Assembly: GCA_900549065.1 (NCBI GenBank) | Contig: URNC01000018.1 | Coordinates: 1 to 20,158 of the forward strand | Direction: 5' to 3' | Origin: an uncultured Collinsella sp. | Lineage (GTDB): Bacteria; Actinomycetota; Coriobacteriia; Coriobacteriales; Coriobacteriaceae | DNA: 20,158 nt | Shown here: piece by piece, positions 15,671-20,158 of the stretch | Layout: each line of letters opens with the position of its first letter | How positions within the stretch are numbered: position 1 is the stretch's first letter | Notes under the pieces: generated by a model | Databases searched by the model: none | Told to the model about the DNA's origin: nothing | What the model saw: only the letters and a program-made list of their open reading frames with translations | Program-made: the position numbers and the translations under genes

Positions 15671-16918
15671 CTATGCAAAGCGGGCGACGAGCTCCTGCAG
15701 GACGTCGGTCATCTTGACGAGCGAACTGACCGGGACGAACTCGTTGACGCCGTGGTAGCAATAGCCGCCGGTGGAAAGGTTGGGGCAGGGCAGACCGCGG
15801 AACGACAGCTGCGCGCCGTCGGTGCCGCCGCGAATCGGCAGCACTTGGGGCTCAACGCCGCAGGCAAGGTAGGCTTCCTTGGCAACATCAATAAGCTCGG
15901 GATAGTCACGAACGATCTCGGCCATATTTCGATACTGCTGCTTAATCTCGACCGTCACACGCTCCTCACCCAGACGCTGGTTGAGCATCGAGGCGGCGGC
16001 ATCAATAAGGTCGAGTTTCTGCTGGAACTTGGCGGCGTCATGGTCGCGGACGATATAGCGCGCTGTGGCGTGATCGACGGTCGCAGATACACCCTCAAGG
16101 TGATAAAAGCCCTCGTAGCCTTCCGTATACTCCGGGCGCTGCACGTAGGGGAGCAACGCGTTGAAGTCGCAGAACAGATTGCCTGCGTTGACCATACGAC
16201 CCTTAGCGTCGCCCGGGTGGATGGACTGGCCCTCAAAGCGGACGGTCGCCTCGGCGGCGTTAAAGCACTCCCACTCCAGCTCGCCGATGGGGCCGCCGTC
16301 GACCGTGTAGGCGTACTTGCAGCCAAAGGTATCGATATCCAACAGCTCGGCTCCGTGGCCGATCTCCTCGTCAGGGCAGAAGCAAATGCCGAGTGCGGGA
16401 TGGGGCAGAGAAGGGTCCTGAGCGATACGCGCGACAAGCGACATGATCTCGGCGACGCCCGCCTTGTCGTCTGCGCCCAGCAGCGTGGTGCCATCGCTGC
16501 AGACCAGGTCCTCACCCGCGAGGTCATTCAGGGCGGGAAGCTTGGCGGTACTCATGGCAACGGGCTTACCGTCAACCGCGCCGCAGACCAGGTCGCCGCC
16601 TTCGTAGTGTACGATGTGCGGCTTCACGCCGGCGCCCGGTGCAACTTCGGTGGTGTCGAGATGGGCGATCAGGCCCAGGGCGGGCTTGTCCTCAGCGCCC
16701 GCACTTGCGGGGATATGCGCGCAGACATAGGCGTGCTCGGTCACGTGGGCATCTTCCGCACCAAGCTCGCGCAGCTCTTCAGCCAGCACGTTGGCAAGGT
16801 CAAACTGAACGGCGCTCGAGGGTACCTGGTCGCAGTTTGCATCCTCGGACTGCGTGTTGATCTGGACGTAGCGCAAAAAGCGTTCGAGGACATCGGGGCT
16901 CGTGGTGGTGTTTTCCAT
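15671..16918 (-). CDS. pepT: Peptidase T (tripeptide aminopeptidase, M20 family)
   Basis: PepT is a cytoplasmic di-zinc aminopeptidase that releases the N-terminal residue from tripeptides, feeding amino-acid recycling. The 415-aa protein has the full set of M20 ligands: His86 and Asp88 in AHLDTT, Asp150 in LGADDKAG, Glu184/Glu185 in PDEEIG, Asp207 in VDGGP, and His389 in YCYHGVNEF. The segment FNAAEA followed by QSIHPG is typical of PepT rather than other M20 enzymes. The start is ATG at 16918, with GGAG eight bases upstream on the minus strand; the frame is open 32 codons further but without a ribosome site. It is divergent from the metalloregulator and convergent with the LCP gene. Confidence 0.95.
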   Translation of the reverse strand: MENTTTSPDVLERFLRYVQINTQSEDANCDQVPSSAVQFDLANVLAEELRELGAEDAHVTEHAYVCAHIPASAGAEDKPALGLIAHLDTTEVAPGAGVKPHIVHYEGGDLVCGAVDGKPVAMSTAKLPALNDLAGEDLVCSDGTTLLGADDKAGVAEIMSLVARIAQDPSLPHPALGICFCPDEEIGHGAELLDIDTFGCKYAYTVDGGPIGELEWECFNAAEATVRFEGQSIHPGDAKGRMVNAGNLFCDFNALLPYVQRPEYTEGYEGFYHLEGVSATVDHATARYIVRDHDAAKFQQKLDLIDAAASMLNQRLGEERVTVEIKQQYRNMAEIVRDYPELIDVAKEAYLACGVEPQVLPIRGGTDGAQLSFRGLPCPNLSTGGYCYHGVNEFVPVSSLVKMTDVLQELVARFA

Positions 16919-16956
16919 AAAGACCGCTCCAATCTTGGTCGTCGTGTGCAACAAGA

Positions 16957-17007
16957 ACTCTAGCACGGTATGCCACGGCATACCACGACGCTTGGATGGG
17001 GTAGAAT
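16957..17007. promoter_or_regulatory. Divergent promoter region with perfect palindrome
   Basis: GGTATGCC (16967-16974) and GGCATACC (16977-16984) form a perfect 8-bp inverted repeat around AC. On the plus strand TAGAAT (17002-17007) is a likely -10 box of the regulator gene, with the palindrome covering its -35 zone. On the minus strand TAGAGT (16962-16957) could be the pepT -10 box, with the palindrome just upstream. The layout suits an operator shared by pepT and the regulator. The binder is unknown; the adjacent DtxR/MntR-like protein is the obvious candidate. Confidence 0.55.
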
Positions 17008-17038
17008 CAGCCATTGAATGCAGAAGGGACGGAAGATC

Positions 17039-17461
17039 ATGGATACGACAAATAGCTCGCGCGAACTACATCTGACGGTGGCGAACGAAGACTACTTGGA
17101 GTGCATGGTTCGCATTGAAAGCGAAGAGGGGGAAACCAACGGCGTGCGATCGGTCGACATCGCGCAGCGCCTTGGCGTCTCCAAGGCATCGGTCAATAAA
17201 GCGGTTTCGGCGCTCAAGGCATCCGAACTTGTCGAGCAATCGCACTACGGCAAGGTAGTCCTGACCGATCGCGGCCGCGAGGTTGGTACGGCTATCTGGT
17301 ACCGTCATCGCCTCATCCGCACGTTTTTGGTTCAGGAGCTCGGTGTCGAATTTGAGCGAGCCGATTCCGAGGCCTGCATGATGGAGCATGCGCTTTCCGA
17401 GGACACGATGAACCGCTGGCTCGCCTATTTCGAAAAGCAGGGAATCAGCGTCGAGGAATAG
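17039..17461 (+). CDS. DtxR/MntR-family metal-dependent transcriptional regulator
   Basis: Proteins of this family bind DNA as dimers when loaded with Fe(II) or Mn(II). The 140-aa product has the winged helix-turn-helix (about 15-80; VRSVDIAQRLGVSKASVNKAVSALK, then LTDRG) and the metal-binding dimerisation domain (about 85-130). The C-terminal SH3-like domain of DtxR and IdeR is missing, as in MntR. Likely ligands are Asp18 and Glu21 (MntR-like EDYLE), His90 (YRHRL), and Cys113, Glu116 and His117 (EAC--EH, the DtxR pattern), which is a mixture of the two types. ATG 17039 is preferred, with AAGGGA and GGAAG upstream; ATG 17018 would add seven residues. The methyltransferase gene follows after 10 bases. 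Confidence 0.87.
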   Translation: MDTTNSSRELHLTVANEDYLECMVRIESEEGETNGVRSVDIAQRLGVSKASVNKAVSALKASELVEQSHYGKVVLTDRGREVGTAIWYRHRLIRTFLVQELGVEFERADSEACMMEHALSEDTMNRWLAYFEKQGISVEE

Positions 17462-17471
17462 CGGGATATAT

Positions 17472-18365
17472 ATGGATACGAGTTATTACAACCGCTTTGG
17501 TGCCGAGGAACTTACGCGCCGCTTGTCGAGCGAGACCTTGTTGGCGCAGGGTCCCATGGGCAGTGTTCTGTTGAGTGAGTACGATGCCGCCGACATTCCA
17601 CCGGCGTTTTGGAATCTGGCAGAGCCGCAGACCGTTTCTCGTATCCATCGCTTGTATGTCGCCGCCGGCGCGCAGGTGCTCATTACCAACACCTTTCAGG
17701 CATCGAGCTATGCCCTCAAGCACGACCAGATTGCGCCGTCCGTGGCGGAGGTCAATCGCGGGGCTGTCGACGATGCCCGCCAGGCGCACCCTCAGCTGCT
17801 GCTGGGCTCGATGGGCCCGATCGGTATTGAGTGGTTTGCCGAGGACTCTGCCGAGTATCGTGAAATCCGAGGCATTGCGCGCGAACAGGCGCACGCCTTG
17901 CTCAATGCTGGTGTTGACGGTCTGCTGATCGAGACGGTGACGTCTATCCGTAATTTGCAGCCCATGCTTGCCGGCGCCCGAGACGCCGCCGACGGCATGC
18001 CTGTTCTGGTGAGTTTTGTCGTTGACGATAAAGGCGACCTGTTGGGCGATGGCCTCAACATCGAGGCAGCCGTTTTGTACGCCGAAAAACACGGCGCAAA
18101 CTCGGTTGGTGTTAATTGCTGTTCGCTTGCGGCCGCGAACGCGGCGGTGCCCAGGATGGTTGCATCGGCGACTACTCCCGTCACGGTGCGTCCCAACGTG
18201 GGCGATCCGGTCCAGACTCAGGATGGCCCCGTATGGCACGAGAACCCCGAAGCTTTCGCGCGCGCATGCATCGAATGGAGGCATGCCGGTGCCGCAATGG
18301 TGGGCAGTTGCTGTGGAACCACGGCAATCACTACGGCAGCGATGGCCGAGGCGCTCGATATATAA
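17472..18365 (+). CDS. Homocysteine S-methyltransferase domain protein
   Basis: The family transfers a methyl group to homocysteine to form methionine, using a zinc held by three cysteines. The 297-aa protein is a single Hcy-binding domain. It has GPMGSVL near the start (27-33; most relatives have DG-MGT), TNTFQAS (72-78), IETVTS (153-158), VNCC with Cys216 (214-217), and GSCCGTT with Cys280 and Cys281 (278-284). No cobalamin, folate or activation domain of MetH is attached, so it is a stand-alone enzyme of the MmuM type or a part of a split system; the methyl donor cannot be read from sequence. The start ATG 17472 has GGGA 5-6 bases ahead. It is probably co-transcribed with the metalloregulator and ends at an intrinsic terminator. 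Confidence 0.88.
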   Translation: MDTSYYNRFGAEELTRRLSSETLLAQGPMGSVLLSEYDAADIPPAFWNLAEPQTVSRIHRLYVAAGAQVLITNTFQASSYALKHDQIAPSVAEVNRGAVDDARQAHPQLLLGSMGPIGIEWFAEDSAEYREIRGIAREQAHALLNAGVDGLLIETVTSIRNLQPMLAGARDAADGMPVLVSFVVDDKGDLLGDGLNIEAAVLYAEKHGANSVGVNCCSLAAANAAVPRMVASATTPVTVRPNVGDPVQTQDGPVWHENPEAFARACIEWRHAGAAMVGSCCGTTAITTAAMAEALDI

Positions 18366-18370
18366 AGGGC

Positions 18371-18399
18371 AAAACCGCTCCATAAGGGGCGGTTTTTTT
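18371..18399 (+). terminator. Intrinsic terminator after the homocysteine methyltransferase gene
   Basis: An 11-bp stem (18371-18381 with 18386-18396, one T:G pair) with loop ATAA is followed by seven Ts (18393-18399). It begins five bases after the stop codon. Confidence 0.92.
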
Positions 18400-18406
18400 A
18401 TTGCCT

Positions 18407-18471
18407 GCATGTCCTCGGCAGCATTTGCCCAAATGGTGAATGCTGGTGCCGGCAGGTTGCCGAGTGCATGT
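18407..18471. repeat. Long imperfect inverted repeat upstream of the phosphohexomutase gene
   Basis: Nested arms are visible: GCATGT (18407-18412) with GCATGT (18466-18471, partly through wobble pairs), CTCGGCA (18414-18420) with TGCCGAG (18458-18464), and CAGCATT (18419-18425) with AATGCTG (18439-18445). A 12-base bulge lies on the right side, within which CGGCA/TGCCG can form an alternative small hairpin. It has no T tract and lies between the previous terminator and the next gene's ribosome site. The function is unknown. Confidence 0.5.
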
Positions 18472-18523
18472 TGCGGGTATACCCCATGCGTACCATGATC
18501 CAAACACTGTGAGGTGTCTGCGC

Positions 18524-19924
18524 GTGTGCGCGATAATTCATTTTGGAACTGACGGTTGGCGCGCTCGCGTCGATGAGGACTTCACTGCCGATAACGTTGC
18601 CCGTATCGCCGATGCCGTCGGCGAGTTGTGGCAAAAGACCAATCCGGGCAAAACGGTATATATAGGGTTCGACACCCGGCCCCTGGCGAGCGAGTTCGCT
18701 GAGCTTGCGGCGGGCGTGCTAGCAGCGCACGGGCTGGACGCCGTGCTCGCTTCGCGACCTGTTCCGACCCCTGCCCTTACGTGGGCGGCGGCTTATGACG
18801 GTGGGGCGTGCGGCGCGCTCATGGTGACGGGGTCCCATCATCCGCAGGGTTATCTGTGCCTCAAGATTCGCATGGGTGACGGCTCGACCGCCAACCAGGA
18901 TGTCATCGAAGAGCTCGAAGAGACCATGGCTCCCGAGCCAATGGGGATCGAAGGGCAATATCGCACCGCGGATATCATTCCTGACTATATGCAGGCGGTG
19001 GCATCGTTTGTCGATGCCGAAGCCATCCGCGGCGCGCACCTGCGCGTGGTTGTCGATCCCATGGGCGGCGCAGCCCAGGGTTATCTAGCCGACTTGCTGC
19101 GCGAGCTTGGCGTTGAGGTGCACGAGATTCACGCCGGGCAGGCGTCTGACCAAGAAGATATCTGCCCCGACCCCGTTGAGCCTTGGGTGGACGCTTGCGA
19201 GCGCACGGTTATCGATGACGGAGCTTGCGCTGGTCTGGTGACCGACGGCGACGCCGACCGTATCGGTGCGGTTGACGAGCGCGGCAGGTATATACATCCG
19301 CATCAGATCATGGCGCTCGTTTTGGGCGACTTGGTTCAATTTCGTAATTTGGAGGGGCGCGTCGTCGTCAATCTTTCATGCTCGACGCTCGTGCGTCGCA
19401 TTGCCGAGGCGCTTGGCTGCCGCGTGACCGTCAAACCAGTCGGTTTCAAATATATAGCGGCGGAGATGAAGAAGGGCGGCGTCCTCATGGGCGGCGAAGA
19501 AGCCGGCGGTATCGGCATCGCCGCGCATATGCCCGAGCGCGATGGAATCCTCGCCTGTCTGATTCTGTGTGAGCTTATGGCTAAGACGGACGCGCCTTTG
19601 GGCGTTCTGGTCGACCAACTCGAGGACAGTTTTGGTAAGACGAGTTACGGTCGACGGGATTTGCGCCTTGAGGCCGAAGATGCCGAAACGTTACGAACCC
19701 TGCTGCCGGGCGTAAACCCCAAGTCGATTTGTGGCAAGGTGCCGCAAAACGTTAGTCATATGGATGGCTTGCGTTTGGCATTCGAGGATGACACGTGGCT
19801 GCTGGTTCGTCCTAGCGGGACCGAACCAGTGGTGCGCGTCTACGCCGAGGGGTTCTCGGTGGAAGAACGTGATGAGTTGCTCGATGCTGGCTGTGCTTTA
19901 GCTAGGGGGACGTATCCGCTTTAA
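18524..19924 (+). CDS. Phosphoglucomutase/phosphomannomutase family protein
   Basis: The alpha-D-phosphohexomutase family interconverts hexose 1- and 6-phosphates through a phosphoserine, linking glycolysis to sugar-nucleotide, glycogen and wall precursor synthesis. The 466-aa protein has the opening FGTDGWRA (7-14), catalytic Ser104 in VTGSHHP (101-107; usual form TASHNP), the metal loop DGDADR (241-246), the sugar loop GGEEAGG (323-329; usual form GEESGG or GEXSG), and the phosphate site RPSGTEP (429-435). The HMPERDGILA stretch resembles glucose-type members in cyanobacteria and actinobacteria, so phosphoglucomutase is the more likely activity, but glucose versus mannose is not settled. 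The start is GTG 18524 with GAGGTG at 18511-18516; an upstream in-frame ATG (18440) falls inside the inverted repeat and lacks a ribosome site. Confidence 0.88.
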   Translation: MCAIIHFGTDGWRARVDEDFTADNVARIADAVGELWQKTNPGKTVYIGFDTRPLASEFAELAAGVLAAHGLDAVLASRPVPTPALTWAAAYDGGACGALMVTGSHHPQGYLCLKIRMGDGSTANQDVIEELEETMAPEPMGIEGQYRTADIIPDYMQAVASFVDAEAIRGAHLRVVVDPMGGAAQGYLADLLRELGVEVHEIHAGQASDQEDICPDPVEPWVDACERTVIDDGACAGLVTDGDADRIGAVDERGRYIHPHQIMALVLGDLVQFRNLEGRVVVNLSCSTLVRRIAEALGCRVTVKPVGFKYIAAEMKKGGVLMGGEEAGGIGIAAHMPERDGILACLILCELMAKTDAPLGVLVDQLEDSFGKTSYGRRDLRLEAEDAETLRTLLPGVNPKSICGKVPQNVSHMDGLRLAFEDDTWLLVRPSGTEPVVRVYAEGFSVEERDELLDAGCALARGTYPL

Positions 19925-20158
19925 CCATGAGACTGCCTTATATAAAGAGATGCTCGGCGAGCGGTAGGTAACGGCTGGCAAACGTTAGTCGGATCCCAAG
20001 ATGTGTAGGAAATGTGTACACCCAGATTCCCGCCCACGGCGCCCCTCCGGTCTGGCAATATATCTCCTTGCCGCGCGGCCCGGTCGGACCGGATCAGCCG
20101 CGGGGCGTGCACCTTGAGAACCGGATACTGCGAGGATGGACACACCAGTTGTGTCGCA
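19925..20158 (+). other. Non-coding region, possible start of an rRNA operon leader
   Basis: No supported gene is present. The region has GTGTACAC (20013-20020), a GC-rich palindrome CCGGTC-G-GACCGG near 20080-20092 flanked by CCGCG and CGCGG arms, the string CCTTGAGAACCGGATA near 20111-20126, and a hairpin GACACA/TGTGTC close to the end. From memory, a CTTGARAACYGRATA-type string commonly precedes 16S and 23S rRNA genes in Gram-positives. This suggests an rRNA leader whose 16S gene starts beyond the window. No promoter or boxA is identified with confidence. Confidence 0.4.

Noticed and set aside
15752..16963. A 403-codon open frame on the plus strand, antisense to pepT
   Set aside because: pepT on the minus strand carries all M20 zinc ligands; the plus-strand frame has shadow-type composition.

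Overview
The window is a stretch of housekeeping chromosome from a high-GC Gram-positive bacterium. The best guess is a Coriobacteriia member close to Collinsella. That guess rests on strong GC bias at third codon positions, a canonical F-type ATP synthase operon, an LCP-family wall enzyme next to murA, and the general look of the proteins. No marker gene inside the window proves it.

Layout, left to right. Positions 1-471 carry no convincing gene. They hold two near-identical 60-bp copies of an 84-bp-period tandem repeat, a possible decayed coding remnant, and a candidate promoter. Next comes prmC (release-factor glutamine methyltransferase), which has a very large Ala/Glu-rich insertion. A complete HicA/HicB toxin-antitoxin pair follows with its own strong promoter and operator-like palindrome. 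Then come a Sua5/YrdC/TsaC-type threonylcarbamoyl-AMP synthase and glpK (glycerol kinase), which form a pair. prmC and sua5 are commonly adjacent in Gram-positives, so the TA module looks inserted between them. upp (uracil phosphoribosyltransferase) follows and ends at a strong hairpin.

The centre (about 5.8-12.9 kb) is a complete ATP synthase operon in the order I-B-E-F-H-A-G-D-C, with one candidate promoter in front and a good intrinsic terminator behind. The c subunit has a proton-type site. The b subunit starts with a signal-peptide-like segment. The terminator nearly touches the Shine-Dalgarno of murA, which is followed after 12 bases by an LCP ligase-type gene. Together these two make and decorate the cell wall.

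The right part holds pepT (tripeptidase) on the minus strand, convergent with the LCP gene across three consecutive hairpins. A DtxR/MntR-type metalloregulator is divergent from pepT across a perfect 8-bp palindrome. A homocysteine S-methyltransferase-domain gene is probably co-transcribed with the regulator and ends at an intrinsic terminator. A phosphoglucomutase/phosphomannomutase-family gene follows, preceded by a structured inverted-repeat region. The last 234 bases have no ORF of note. They end in sequence resembling the leader upstream of a 16S rRNA gene, so an rRNA operon may start just beyond the window.

I see no clear novel multi-gene system. The most interesting items are unusual versions of known proteins (PrmC insertion, HicB with an excisionase-like DNA-binding end, GlpK with altered ATP-loop residues, AtpF with a signal peptide, a mixed-ligand DtxR/MntR protein) and several unexplained inverted repeats.
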